A stretch of DNA of 64,000 nucleotides from Ampullaceana balthica (lineage: Eukaryota; Mollusca; Gastropoda; Lymnaeidae): NCBI GenBank assembly GCA_944989445.1, contig CALYLW010000489.1:420646-484645 (forward strand), in the 5' to 3' direction. The notes under the pieces were generated by a model. The model worked only from the letters and a program-made list of their open reading frames with translations. It was not told where the DNA came from and ran no database searches. Shown one piece after another: positions 54,101 through 64,000 of the stretch (position 1 is its first letter; every line of letters begins with the position of its first letter). The position numbers and the translations under genes are program-made.

Positions 54101-57100
54101 GTTCAGGGAGTCCTCGAGTTACCACGTTGATCCGTTCTTAAGGAACGTCGTAACCCGAATTTCAGGGTAAGTCGGAACTTTATATTTATATATTCTTTCT
54201 GCCGTGTGCCCGAAACATAAGAGAAGTTAATAACATAAAATGTATTTTAAAAAAGAGAAAACAATTTGTTACCTCATGAAAAAAAAGTTCAAAGAAAAAA
54301 CAAAAAAGACGAACATAATATTATTTTTTAAAATTTTTATGGGGGTGGTTTGCAACCACGAAACAGCTTAAGTCGGAACCGTTGTAACTAGGGGACAGCC
54401 TAAGTCGGGACCGTTGTAACCCAAGGACTCCCTGTAATGAGTTAATATTGAGCAGACCACATTTTAAAGTTGTTTGAAGCAATGCTCTTTGGACTGGGCC
54501 TCTTTATTTTCCAGGAGATACATTAACAAATTAATTTATGCACATTTATTTTTTGATGTTACAAACTTCTCCTTTTAATTTAAAAGAACAAGTTATATTA
54601 CCTTTAATTAAGGAACCTACAAGGATAAAAATTGCTGAAGAAAGAATTTAATTTACCGCAAATGACCTAAAGATTTGATAATCGTGAAACAACAACCACT
54701 GACCTTGGTAAATCAAAACTCACTTCCTGCAGAGACGTCGGTAGCTTTTCCTCCAGGATTGATGACACAACTTTCTCGTGGTTCCAGTCGAATTCTTCTA
54801 AGGCCAGCTGTCATCACAGAATATAACATTTTTAATTTTGATCATTGCCTGGACCGTACAGCACATACAGCACGTACAGCTCATACAGCAAATATAGATC
54901 TATAGTCATTGCCTGGCACGTACAGCAAATATAGATCTATAGTCATTGCCTGGACCGTACAACAAATATAGACCTATAGTCAAATATAGAGATAAAGTCA
55001 AATATAGAGCTAAAGTCAAATATAGAGCTACAGTCAAATATAGAGCTATAGTCAAATATAGAGCTATAGTCAAATATAGAGCTATAGTCAAATATAGAGC
55101 TATAGTCAAATATAGACCTATAGTCAAATATAGATCTATAGTCAAATATAGATCTATAATCAAATATAGATCTATAGTCAAATATAGATCTATGATTCAA
55201 TTATAGATCTATAGTCAAATATAGTGCTCTGGTAAAATATATATCTATAGTCAAATATAATGCTATAGTCAAATTTAGAGATATTGTCAAATACAGATCT
55301 ATAGTCAAATATAGAGCTATAGTCAAATATAGAGCTATAGTCAAATATAGAGCTATAGTCAAATATAGAGCTATAGTGAAATATAGAGCTATAGTCAAAT
55401 ATAGATCTATAGTCAAATATATAGCTATAGTCAAATATAGATATATAGTCAAATAAAGAGCTATAGTCAAATATAGAGCTATAGACAAATAGGGATATAT
55501 AGTCAAATATAGATCTATAGTCAAATATAGATCACTAGTCAAATATGGAGCTATAGTAAAAATGGAGCTATAGTCAAATATAGATCTATAGTCAAATATA
55601 CATCTATAGTCAAATATAGAGCTATAGTCAAATATAGAGCTATAGTCAAATATAGAGCTATAGTCAAATATAGAGCTATAGTCAAATATAGTTATATAGT
55701 CAAATAAAGAGCTATAGTCAAATACAGAGCTATAGACAAATAGGGATATATAGTCAAATATAGATCTATAGTCAAATATGGAGCTATAGTCAAATATAGA
55801 GCTACAGACAACTATAGACCTATAGTCAAATAAAGAGCTATAGTCAAATATAGAGCTATAGTCATATATAGACCTATTGTCAAATATAGATCTATGATTT
55901 AATTATAGATCTATAGTCAAATATAGAGCTCTGGTCAAATATAGATCTATAGTCAAATATAATGCTATAGTCAAATATAGAGCTATAGACAAATAGGGAT
56001 ATAAAGTCAAATATAGATCTATAGTCAAATATAGAGCTATAGTCAAATATACATCTATAGTCAAATATAGAGCTATAGTCAAATATAGAGCTATAGTCAA
56101 ATATAGAGCTATAGTCAAATATAGTTATATAGTCAAATAAAGAGCTATAGTCAAATACAGAGCTATAGACAAATAGGGATATATAGTCAAATATAGATCT
56201 ATAGTCAAATATGGAGCAATAGTCAAATATAGAGCTACAGACAACTATAGACCTATAGTCAAATAAAGAGCTATTGTCAAATATAGAGCTATAGTCATAT
56301 ATAGACCTATAGTCAAATATAGATCTATGATTCAATTATAGATCTATAGTCAAATATAGAGCTCTGGTCAAATATAGATCTATAGTCAAATATAATGCTA
56401 TAGTCAAATATAGAGCTATAGACAAATAGGGATATATAGTCAAATATAGATCTATAGTCAAATATAGAGCTATAGTCAAATATAGAGCTATAGTCAAATA
56501 TAGAGCTATATTCAAATATAGACCTATATTTAAATATAGAGCTATAGTTAAATATAGAGCTATAGTCAAATATAGAGCTATAGTCAAATATAGAGCTATA
56601 GTCAAATATAGAGCTATAGTCAAATATATATCTATAGTCAAATATAGATCTATAGTCAAATATAGAGCTATAGTCAAATATAGAGCTATAGTCAAATATT
56701 GAGCTATAGTCAAATATAGAGCTATAATCAAATATAGAGCTACAGACAACATCTATAGACTTATAGTCAAATAAAGAACTATAGTCAAATATAGAGCTAT
56801 AGTCATATATAGACCTATAGTCAAATATAGAGCTATAGTCAAATATAGATCTATAGTCAAATATAGAGCTATATTCAAATATAGAGCTATAGTCAAATAT
56901 TGACCTATAGTCAAATATAGAGCTATAGTCAAATTAGAGCTATAGTCAAATAGCGAGCTATAGTCAAATATAGACCTATAGTCAAATATAGACCTATAGT
57001 CAAACATAGAGCTATAGTCAAATATAGACCTATAGTCAAATATAGACCTATAGTCAAATATATACCTATAGTCAAATATAGACCTATAGTCAAATATAGA

Positions 57101-60100
57101 CCTATAGTCAAATATAGACCTATAGTCAAATATAGACCTATAGTCAAATATAGACCTATAGTCAAATATAGACCTATAGTCAAATATAGACCTATAGTCA
57201 AATATAGAGCTTGGGTCAGCTGTATTGTTTGGGTCAGTAACCACAAATATTTGCCAGTCATTGCTGGTTAAAAGTTCGATGTAAAATGATATTATTTGAG
57301 AAAAAAAATTTTTCTCCATTTCATGACCTTTTCATTAAACATTTTTAAAAATATGGAATTGACTGTGCTTCAATGATAATGTGTATATTAGATCATATAT
57401 ATGGAATTCACTGTGCTTCAATGATATTGTGTATATTAGACCATGGATATGGAATTGACTGTACTTCAATGATATTATGTTTATTAGACCATAGATATGA
57501 AATTGACTGTGCTTCAATGATATTGTGTATATTAGACCATAGATATGAAATTGACTGTGCATATGAAATTGACTGTGCTTCAATGATATTGTGTATATTA
57601 GATCATTGATATGGAATTCACTGTGCTTCAATGATATTGTGTATATTACACAATAGATGAGAAGATTTTGTACAAACTCAATTTATAATTGTTGTGCTTC
57701 TGAAACTGTAAAGGAAGAGAATTTGAAGAAAATTTAGATCTGAAATTCAATTTAAATGTTACAATTCCTTTATAGATACCACTCCTAAATGTTACATTAC
57801 CTCTATAAATCCCTCTCCTAAATGTTACATTACCTCTATAAATCCCTCTCCTAAATGTTACATTACCTCTATAAATCCATCTCCTAAATGTTACATTACC
57901 TCTATAAATCCCTCTCCTAAATGTTACATTACCTCTATAAATTCCTCTCCTAAATGTTACATTACCTCTATAAATCCCTCTCCTAAATGTTACATTACCT
58001 CTATAAATCCCTCTCCTAAATGTTACATTACCTCTATAAATTCCTCTCCTAAATGTTACATTACCTCTATAAATCCCTCTCCTAAATGTGGAAACAAATC
58101 TTTGACACTGGTAATCAACGAGTCCAGCTCCGCATCCCCTGGTCGTGGACAAGAGACGGCGCCCTCTCCCTGGTCCAGAACAGGTGCATTTTAGTCAGAT
58201 ACCAGATGAACATTATAAACAACTAAACAATTATCACTGTAAGGAATATTAGAAATGTAGTGACATCATTATAGATGATTCTTGTACCTTAACCCTACCA
58301 GGTCCGAGCTCCCCAAGCTAATTTGCCCCTATAAACTGGCCTCCCCAGCAAAAAAAAAGAAATGTACATGAGTTAGGAAAATGCTAGCATCATGAAAAAC
58401 CGGTGGTTAGAATGAGCTCAAACTTTTAGATTTAGCAGGAAATAGGCCTACATTCTATCCAATGTTCCATTTAAGCTGAGTGGCTGCGTGGCTACACGGC
58501 CACTCATATATCTAACCGACGCCGCGCAGCAGTTTATAATTATCGCACATCACATTTAGTAAAAAAAATTATTTTAAAATTTATGCTATGCAACTTTGCA
58601 CCAATGTTCTCTCTGAGGTGCGAAACCACGTGGCCGCGAAGGTTTTCGACCAACACCGCGCAGCAGTTAAGAATTACCGCGCAGCATAATTTAAAAAAAA
58701 TGCTGCGCTGTAATTCTTAACTGCTGCGCGGTGTTTTTAATTTAAAAAAAAATTATTTTTATTTTTTTTTAAATTTTATTTTAGAAGATAATAATTGTTT
58801 AATTATTTGAACAATGCTTCCATCTAACGCCAGTATTGGGCCTTGGAGTGGTAGTCTTCCCAGCAGGTTGAGTCATGCTTTACACAGAGGTACTTTTTGT
58901 ACATAGAGCACCTGACAAAGGTCTTGACCTTCTTGTGTGGGTTGTACTTGTATGCTACTCTAGGGTGTGCTTGTATTGAAGGTGTTTTTCCAAGCAGACA
59001 GTGCAGACATGATTGGAAGCAGTCGCTTCTGGAATTTCAGGCCAGTGGTTGCCTGGTGTGTGGCGTTGGGGGCATGGTACCATTTGTCCTCGGCGAATGG
59101 CTGTTGAGCGGTAATTGCCAATCAGGTCAATGCAGAGTTTCTGGATATATCTAGTGTAAAACATGGGCTTTTTGTCAGCTGATTCTAGTTTAGACACATA
59201 GATAACAAATGAATTGTAGCAGGCCCACATAAAGAATTTGATGAAAAGGCGACGGGGCCACCGTTAATGACGGCGTGAGCGATGGAGGCGCGTCATTTGA
59301 CCATTTTTTTCACAACCACCCATGTGACGATTGTAGTCCTGGACGAGCTGTGACATCGGAACTTCATCAAGTGTTCCATCTTTGTTTCTTCTGTTTCCTA
59401 CTCCTATTTGTTTTGGGTCATGAAAGTTTGAGATGAATGTAATTAGTCTCCGATCCTGCCATAACATACAGGTTATGCTGCCCTGACATCGATAGCAACT
59501 TTCACCTCTCGAAAGCTTGTCCAACTTCTTCAAGGACACTAAAAATCAACATAATCACTAACTCACTGTTTTATTCAAGGAAGAAACCATTTGTAAACAC
59601 TAATCTTGCAGCAAATGTGAGATTTAACGATGATTGGCTGTTATTTTTAGTACTTCTTCACCGGATATCCCAAAAACCTAGAATTCGGTAACTCGTTATA
59701 TAGTAATTAAATCTATTACCTAAAAATCGGTAACTCGACCTGGTAGGGTTAAAGTACCAAGTACAAAGAATTTCTTCCAAATGTTGAGCTTCTCCGCTTT
59801 TGAAGGCTTTTAATATTTTACAGAACTTTAAATATTTTACAGAACAAATAAACAAGTGATGATATGTGGTAATGTAAGAGACTGGAGAATGAATCATAGA
59901 ATATCTCTATCATATGCATAAATTAGATTCTGATAGTAGTGGTGTACCAGATTTTGGCTCTTGCTTCGACAAATACGGAATCCGGCCATTTTTACAAATC
60001 TGGCTCTGGTAGGATTTCACTTCATAATCCGCCAAATGAAAATCAAATACTAACAAACAAGAATCAGTTTAACAAGCAGGGGAAGTAAGAGCAGAAAAGG

Positions 60101-60472
60101 GCAGTAACAAATTACAAATTATGAGTCTTTATCAGGTGTAAGAGATGTACTCACAAGTCAACGATTGTCTTCTTAATGTTTTTTTTTAAAGAACTCTTAG
60201 TCTAAACATGATTTTATTTAAAAATGTCAGTGGAGACTAACATAATCTTCAGTTTGAAAATCGTCCTCTTCCCCAATTCCTGCTCCGGCTTGACTGCTTC
60301 CTGTGGTGACATCTCTGCCCCCGCCCCCAGGGGCTGCTGCGGCACCTGCGCTCAGAGAATCTGGGGCACCGTCTGGACTGGTCCTGCCACCTGTGTTTGT
60401 GTCCCCTCTTGGTGATTTGCGACGTCCAAATGTGGCAAAGGCGGAGTTGATGGCTGCCTGGATGTACTCCAG
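39055..60472 (-). CDS. ASCC2: ASCC2, activating signal cointegrator 1 complex subunit 2 (C-terminal 379 residues, 8 exons)
   Basis: Minus-strand exons in order: 60242-60472, 58065-58169, 54704-54807, 53764-53907, 44889-45083, 42864-42972, 39815-39956, 39055-39164. Total 1140 nt, all phases join, stop TAA at 39055-39057. Diagnostic blocks: the CUE domain (LITSVKDLFPHLGEGFIE joined to LALEEFDWNHEKVVSSILEE), SRRNIFDNDEFDLF, MYEDEYDDTYDTNAVGADDA, an Asp run, QFVEDPAKLREQAEQRR, and the end NRANAEKKQSKGMF. ASCC2 binds K63-linked ubiquitin through its CUE domain and works with the helicase ASCC3 in alkylation repair and in splitting collided ribosomes. The N-terminal ASCC3-binding half was not found here and is probably beyond 64000. 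Introns are swollen by satellites (the 8.7-kb intron 45084-53763 is almost all arrays). Identity is firm; the 5' end is open. Confidence 0.9.
39310..39575. repeat. 21-bp minisatellite (CACACCATTGCACACTAACCC)
   Basis: About 12 units in the last ASCC2 intron, 150 bp upstream of the last exon. A CTAACCC form passes into a CAGCCAA form. Confidence 0.93.
39815..39956 (-). CDS. ASCC2: ASCC2 penultimate exon
   Basis: Acceptor TTGATTAG, donor CTAAAG|GTCATT. Encodes PPRDQFVEDPAKLREQAEQR and a basic RRGRGGAAPPPRTRD linker, matching the VQDPAVLREKAE region of vertebrate ASCC2. Confidence 0.9.
40140..40581 (-). repeat. Inverted copy of interspersed repeat R2
   Basis: Reverse complement of 6313-6775 in order: the GCAGCGCACCAAATTACTG block, the TGACGTCATTGTTTTCGCTG block, the GGACAAGTTAGTTGGGCTTT block. 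It is cut at 40582 by the pogo-like element. Confidence 0.78.
40584..42826. mobile_element. Pogo/Tc1-like element with long terminal inverted repeats
   Basis: Ends are CAGTCGAAACAGGTTAAGTC and GACTTAACCGGTTTCGACTG, flanked by TA on both sides (40582-40583 and 42827-42828). The inverted arms run at least ~160 bp (AACGAAAACCAATATGGCGG and its complement), and matching extends to about 42560. Internally, 42290-42410 matches the right end of the 62346-63786 element, so this copy looks like a full element followed by an inverted left end. No transposase frame. Confidence 0.8.
42864..42972 (-). CDS. ASCC2: ASCC2 exon with acidic run
   Basis: Acceptor TTTTTCTCTCCAG, donor CAG|GTAATT. Encodes FMPRVLLDIERKKAREEGRD, then SDDDDDDDNNGDQ. 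Same order as in other ASCC2 proteins: a PRVL/PQVL block, then an acidic stretch. Confidence 0.88.
43012..43524. repeat. 32-bp minisatellite (AAACATCACACAAGATGGTG...)
   Basis: About 16 units with CTGGCTAAAAGT at the junction. On the gene strand each unit contains TTTACTTTTAGCC, an acceptor-like pyrimidine-AG, and the array ends ~40 bp before the real acceptor at 42973. Confidence 0.92.
43525..44880. repeat. 23-bp satellite (CATACTGTCTAACGTGCTGTTGT), ~59 copies
   Basis: Runs to within 3 bp of the donor hexamer at 44883-44888. The part nearest the exon uses CATGATGTATAACG variants; the far part is CATACTGTCTAAYG. Every unit keeps a GTTAGA-like hexamer on the gene strand, but the actual donor GTAAGC is not copied. 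Confidence 0.94.
44889..45083 (-). CDS. ASCC2: ASCC2 exon with EDEYDDTYD motif
   Basis: Acceptor ATGTTTTCTCACAG, donor AAAAA|GTAAGC, phase 2 at both ends. Encodes KEKKVDLEDKSIIRAVQATY and MYEDEYDDTYDTNAVGADDA. The acidic EDEYDDTYD block is the strongest ASCC2 signature in the window. Confidence 0.93.
45193..46745. repeat. 41-bp satellite, ~38 copies
   Basis: Unit contains CATGGAATGTGAGGGTGAGG and CTGGGAGTAACTGCATCTTGA. 41 is not a multiple of three, so each reading frame cycles through all three unit frames; the minus strand nevertheless stays open for over 500 codons. It occupies the acceptor side of the ASCC2 intron 45084-53763. Confidence 0.95.
46797..53763 (-). repeat. 35-bp satellite carrying the ASCC2 splice donor, ~199 copies (7 kb)
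   Basis: Plus-strand unit GAACTAACTTGGCAATAACC followed by CCCAATAAGATAAGT. On the gene strand each unit contains CCAA|GTTAGTTCACTTATC. The real donor of the exon at 53764 is AAAAAA|GTTAGTTCAC, so the array begins with it. Most units also contain AGATAAG, a GATA-factor-type site. Higher-order structure: a rare GTTAAG-variant block recurs at about 49641, 50553 and 52235. Confidence 0.96.
53764..53907 (-). CDS. ASCC2: ASCC2 exon (NIFDNDEFDLF block)
   Basis: Acceptor TTTTGTTCCTACAG, donor AAAAAA|GTTAGT, phase 2 at both ends. Encodes QERETNQGDGQTEKEDVLES and RRNIFDNDEFDLFRNKTVD, then MSKIHLGKK. Closely matches the block following the CUE domain in ASCC2. Confidence 0.9.
54104..54434. mobile_element. 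Non-autonomous pogo/Tigger-like MITE
   Basis: Left CAGGGAGTCCTCGAGTTAC, right GTAACCCAAGGACTCCCTG, an inverted pair with TA after the right end (left flank TT). Internal GTCGGAAC motifs repeat. Lies in the intron between the exons at 54704 and 53907. Confidence 0.75.
54704..54807 (-). CDS. ASCC2: ASCC2 exon, second half of CUE domain
   Basis: Acceptor TTCTGTGATGACAG, phase 0. Encodes LALEEFDWNHEKVVSSILEE, then KLPTSLQEVSFDLP. The donor CCAAG|GTCAGT (54703-54698) was preferred over the upstream GAA|GTGAGT because only it joins in phase to the next exon. Confidence 0.87.
54840..57215. repeat. 18-bp satellite (AGTCAAATATAGAGCTAT), ~125 copies
   Basis: A short TACAGCA-type repeat (54855-54965) leads into 18-bp units with AGAGCTAT, AGATCTAT and AGACCTAT variants; the AGACCTAT form dominates the far end (56975-57200). 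Larger blocks are repeated, e.g. around 55735, 55985, 56170 and 56420, where GACAAATAGGGATATA recurs. Confidence 0.95.
57350..57650. repeat. 48-bp minisatellite, ~6 copies
   Basis: Units contain TTGACTGTGCTTCAATGATA and GTGTATATTAGACCATAGATA. One copy carries a short extra GCATATGAAATTGACT insertion near 57560. Confidence 0.92.
57770..58064 (-). repeat. 33-bp minisatellite made of the ASCC2 exon/donor junction, ~9-10 copies
   Basis: On the gene strand the unit is CATTTAGGAGAGGGATTTAT followed by AGAG|GTAATGTAA. The exon at 58065 ends with exactly CATTTAGGAGAGGGATTTAT plus AGAG, coding HLGEGFIE of the CUE domain, so a coding segment plus its donor has been multiplied into the intron. In the exon frame GTA ATG TAA stops at once. 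Confidence 0.94.
58065..58169 (-). CDS. ASCC2: ASCC2 exon, first half of CUE domain
   Basis: Acceptor TGTTCTGGACCAG, donor ATAGAG|GTAATG, phase 0 at both ends. Encodes a short variable linker and ELDSLITSVKDLFPHLGEGF, the first CUE helices. Confidence 0.88.
58293..59748 (-). mobile_element. Decayed piggyBac element, 1.46 kb, TTAA flanks
   Basis: Perfect 12-bp ends CCCTACCAGGTC / GACCTGGTAGGG, flanked by TTAA at 58289-58292 and 59749-59752. The interior keeps the 3' part of a transposase on the minus strand. A region with AGCTGAGTGGCTGCGTGG and GCGCAGCAGTT motifs (58455-58735) is probably a nested MITE. Confidence 0.92.
58823..59560 (-). pseudogene. piggyBac transposase, C-terminal relic
   Basis: Frame pieces: MLWQDRRLITFISNFHDP, then MSQLVQDYNRHMGGCEKNGQ and MTRLHRSRRH, a stop, then RWPRRLFIKFFMWACYNSFV, then a HVCTVC/C-rich end in shifted frame. 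The order and the DYNRHMGG block are typical of PGBD-type transposases. The N-terminal half with most catalytic aspartates is deleted; inactive. Confidence 0.85.
60242..60472 (-). CDS. ASCC2: ASCC2 exon upstream of the CUE domain
   Basis: Acceptor TGACCCCTCTCAG, donor GATTAT|GTTAGT, phase 0 at both ends. Encodes LEYIQAAINSAFATFGRRKS and a Gly/Ala/Ser-rich low-complexity linker ending EEDDFQTEDY. The linker itself is not conserved; assignment rests on perfect phase with the CUE exon and position. Confidence 0.75.
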
Positions 60473-60774
60473 CTGAGAGGGGTCACTGGGTCAAAAGGTC
60501 AAGGGAAATTGCCAATGAAGTGTGGGGTCAAAGGATTATTGCAAATTATTGGACAGATTTATTTTCACAGATTTTAAAAGTCTAGCTAATAGTTATAAGA
60601 TTCAGAAATGTTTTGGCAGTGATTGGTTTGAAATAAAGTGTCTATGGTCAGGGAACATAAGTAAAATAAAATACATTTAAATAAATTTTTACCAGCCAAA
60701 ATTGTTCTATTTTTTTTATTTCATATCAGTACATCCAAAATAAAAATTTCAAAAACAGAAGAACAGCTGATGAT

Positions 60775-61058
60775 GAAAGTCCGGGATATCAGACAATAGC
60801 CCATGATATCATGAAATAGCCCTGGACATCAGATAATAGCCCAGGATATCAGACAATAGCCCAGGATATCAGACAACAGCCCAAGATATCAGACAATAGC
60901 CCAGGATATCAGACAATAGCCCAGGATATCAGACAATAGCCCATGATATCAGACAATAGCCCATGATATAAGACAATAGCCCATGATATCAGACAATAGC
61001 CCATGATATAAGACAATAGCCCATGATATCAGACAATAGCCCATGATATTCAGACAAT
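60775..61058. repeat. 20-bp minisatellite (CCAGGATATCAGACAATAGC)
   Basis: About 14 units with CCATGATATC and TATAAG variants, ~300 bp on the acceptor side of the ASCC2 exon at 60472. Confidence 0.93.
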
Positions 61059-62343
61059 AACTAGGTACTTTGACATAAAATTTAAATGAAGTCCAATAGG
61101 CTTAAATAATATATCATTTTAAAGGGCTTGCTAAGACCTTTTCAACAACATCTGTTTTGTCTTTCTATCTTTTATAGAAGTGGAGTTATGAATTTTTTTG
61201 TCACTTTTTTTTGTCCCTAATATAACCTATATAATTTATTCCAAAACTTGTGACCCACATTTCAAAATTCTGTACTCTTTCCCTCACATTTTTTTTTAAT
61301 TTTAGAGATATGGGTATAAAATTTTCAGGAAACATTCATAATCCATTATACAAAACAATGAATAAGAAATGTTTCAGGTAAATCAAGATTTTGAATTTTT
61401 TAATAAATATATTTAAAGGCATGTTGAAAAAAATGATGTTGAAAATTATAACAAAAATAAAAATCAGTTCAAACATTTGCATGCCTATTGTATTTTAATT
61501 GAATAGATGGTACAATTATATCAATAACTATATTTAAATGTTTGAAGGGTAAGTATTTGACTTTAAAATAAAATTTAATGCAAATTATTAAAAATTATTT
61601 GCTAAAATATACCACACCGACAACGAGGTCTGATTACTAAAATTTCAAATTAAAATGAAATGAACAAATATTTGAAGATTTAAGTATCAAATTAAAAGAT
61701 AAGAACATATTCCCTGTCATTTACTAAGTAAATAACTTATATGCAAATTTCTCTGTATGTCATTCCTAAGCTTTGTCATTGTCTTTGTTAACTATTTGGC
61801 GATTAAAGGAATTCCAAGTTCTGCAGTGGAATATTATTATTATATCTTGTTGTTATACCCATACTTTGTTATATTATTTAATTTTAATTATTGAGATTTA
61901 TTTCTATTGATTGATTATTGACAATATCTTTTTAAAAAGATGATGGTAATGTAAATGAGAAATTTTTATTATATTTATAATATATTGTTTTAATAATTAT
62001 ATTACCCTACAAAAACAATTAAATTTTAAATAAAAGGATTACAACACCATTATCATTTTTAATTCTAAGGCAAGGTAAGTATCAATTTGGACTTAGTATT
62101 AGACAAAACATTTAATTATGTTCTTAAATTTAATTTAATAGTAAACATAGTTATAAATATAAAATATAAGCTATTTAATAATACTATCACTATCTATTAC
62201 TATTAAATTTAATACTAGAAAACTACAAGGAATTTGGCCTATTTTAATTTTAGTAAACTTACTTTGATATCATACGTAGTAATAGTATTATTAGTTTAGT
62301 AGTGTTACTAAACCAATTACTAGTATTAGTTTAATTATACTAA
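61059..62343. other. AT-rich ASCC2 intron sequence, nothing recognised
   Basis: Very AT-rich with runs of TAATA motifs. No further ASCC2 exon on the minus strand could be supported. Confidence 0.45.
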
Positions 62344-62345
62344 TA

Positions 62346-63786
62346 CAGTCGAAACCGCTTAAGTCGACGGCGTTGGGGTATGAAAAATGGCGTCGACATA
62401 ACCGATGATCGAGTTAAAACGAAAACCAATATGGCGGCAAAATATTAACATGTGCTTGAAATTTCTTTATGTACATGATTAATTAGTTAGCGTTAATTAG
62501 TGATGGGGTGATTAATCGGAATCGTATCGGAACCCTAATATTTCTTCACTCTTTCCTAAGGTTGTAATGACCGTTCGTTTTTAAGGACCGTTTAAAATTT
62601 AAATATAACCATGGTTCCCACTCAGCAAAACGGGAAAAAGTCGGGAATTCTTAAAAATAAATTCTCGGCCTTGAAAGTCGGGAAAAGTTATGACTAATCG
62701 GGAATTTATATATATATATATACATATATATACACATGTATATATATTTATGCCGAAGTAAAGGACTTTGATTACGTCTCTATCATGTTTCGATTCCATT
62801 TAATTTTAATGAAAAATAAGTTACCAGTTTATAATTGTCTGTGCATGCGCTAAAAGGTCAAAGTTTACGCTTCGCCGTGTCACAGTCGCGTTTGCAGTCG
62901 TATCAGCGAATTTAAAATACAAATAAACAAATCAATATGGTTATTTTAAGTTTAATGCTTTTGACGTGCAGGATATCTGTTACTTAACTATCAGAACGTT
63001 CTCGAATTTCCTCAGTCAATCAAACTTGTAATATAAATAAAACTATTGTGGCCTTGACCGTTGATCACAGCACGCTGTGGGCTGTGTGTACTGTGTTAGA
63101 TCTCGGCCGGCAAATAAGTCTAAGCGATTTTTTTAAAAAATCATTCCTTATCAGAAATGATTTGATTTCATCGTCACGCGCGTGTTAGTGTCACAGTCAC
63201 GTATCTTACTGGTAACAACAACAAACTTTTAAAAGAATAATAATTTATTAATTTTTTGTTTAATTATATAAAAACCACCGTCTATTCTCGATACAAACCT
63301 TTATTTTCATTTCTAAAGATATTCGTTTATCTTTAAAAATAAAATGATTAATGCATCAGAAAATGAATTAAGTTTAATAATAATATAACACGCACTGCGA
63401 AATAATGACGATTCACGACCTCTAATGCGATTGTCCAGTACCTCGGGTGAATACATACTCCATTGATACACGTCGAATTATAATTCACACACGCAAAACA
63501 ACACAATAGCCGGAAGTCTCGAAGAAAAACGAGATGTCAACACTGTTTTGAACTAAAAATGACAGAGTGCATTCCTAGGTCAACCGACGAAAATCGAGCT
63601 AAGCAAGTAAAGTTGCAAATTTGGCCCTCTTTTGTGCTCGAGATACTAGGTTTCGGCGACTTAAAAAAATCGAACTAGCCGATGTAAAAATGCTAAGACA
63701 AAGAGAGAATTTGGCGGTTCCAATAAAAAACGTCGACATAATAGGGTGGTCGAGCTAACCGAGCTCGAGGTAAGTGGGTTCGACTG
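62346..63786. mobile_element. Pogo/Tc1-like element, 1.44 kb, TA flanks
   Basis: Left CAGTCGAAACCGCTTAAGTC, right TAAGTGGGTTCGACTG, flanked by TA (62344-62345, 63787-63788). The left ~250 bp match the ends of the 40584-42826 element; the right ~120 bp match its internal 42290-42410. No open transposase frame. Confidence 0.8.
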
Positions 63787-63788
63787 TA

Positions 63789-64000
63789 GTACTATATTAC
63801 TAATCGACTATACTAATAGTAATAGTACTAATAGTAATAGGCTAAATTTTGAAACTGAATAATTTTTAGTGTTTTATTAACGTTTTAGTATTATTATTTT
63901 GTGTGTTTTCATTATATTCAAATAGTACATGTGATAACTTTAACTAAATCTTTTCATTTAATTATAAATATGCATGACTATGTATGAGGGATAAAATTAA
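63789..64000. other. AT-rich sequence, no feature
   Basis: TAATAGTA-type low complexity; nothing supported. Confidence 0.5.

Noticed and set aside
54724..54807. ASCC2 exon ending at CAGGAA|GTGAGT
   Set aside because: It is a stronger-looking donor but leaves phase 0, which puts the next exon out of frame; CCAAG|GTCAGT fits.

Overview
This is eukaryotic, metazoan DNA. It contains two multi-exon, GT-AG-spliced genes in convergent orientation, set in AT-rich, repeat-dense sequence. The tRNA-derived SINE, the non-LTR retrotransposon fragments, the many hAT, piggyBac and pogo-like elements and the very large minisatellites fit a lophotrochozoan, probably a gastropod mollusc. That assignment is inference; nothing in the window proves the species.

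Layout. 1-17105 is intergenic: a SINE, minisatellites, a four-unit tandem of a ~0.5 kb interspersed repeat (3571-5660), a palindromic element, a hAT MITE with a perfect 8-bp target duplication, LINE fragments, and two larger decayed hAT transposons, each with perfect 8-bp target duplications. One of the two (9989-12368) has a LINE piece nested inside. An 18-bp satellite lies at 15330-16496.

17106-34200 (+) is a gene I assembled from 11 exons. All phases agree, giving 1692 nt, that is 563 residues plus stop. It encodes a secreted protein with two phosphatidylethanolamine-binding-protein (PEBP)-like domains and a C-terminal GPI-anchor-like or membrane tail. Its introns hold hAT, LINE and other repeats plus several minisatellites.

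34768-37665 is an intergenic 22-bp palindromic array between the two 3' ends.

39055-60472 (-) is the 3' part (8 exons, 379 codons plus stop, all phases consistent) of ASCC2, activating signal cointegrator 1 complex subunit 2. It includes the ubiquitin-binding CUE domain. The N-terminal exons were not found in the window and probably lie beyond 64000. The introns hold a ~7 kb 35-bp satellite, other large arrays, a piggyBac relic and pogo-like elements.

Main observation. In both genes, intronic minisatellites repeatedly start exactly at an exon-intron junction, and their unit contains a copy of that junction. This holds for PEBP-gene introns 1, 6, 9 and 10, and for ASCC2 after the exons at 58065-58169 and 53764-53907. 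Each copy therefore carries another 5' splice site: 17, 12, ~50 and ~199 copies in the clearest cases. Intron 9 also carries an array that copies its 3' splice site. In intron 10 the unit is 21 bp, stays in frame with exon 10 and is open throughout, so use of a later donor would add seven-residue repeats. I regard this as the most interesting and testable signal here.
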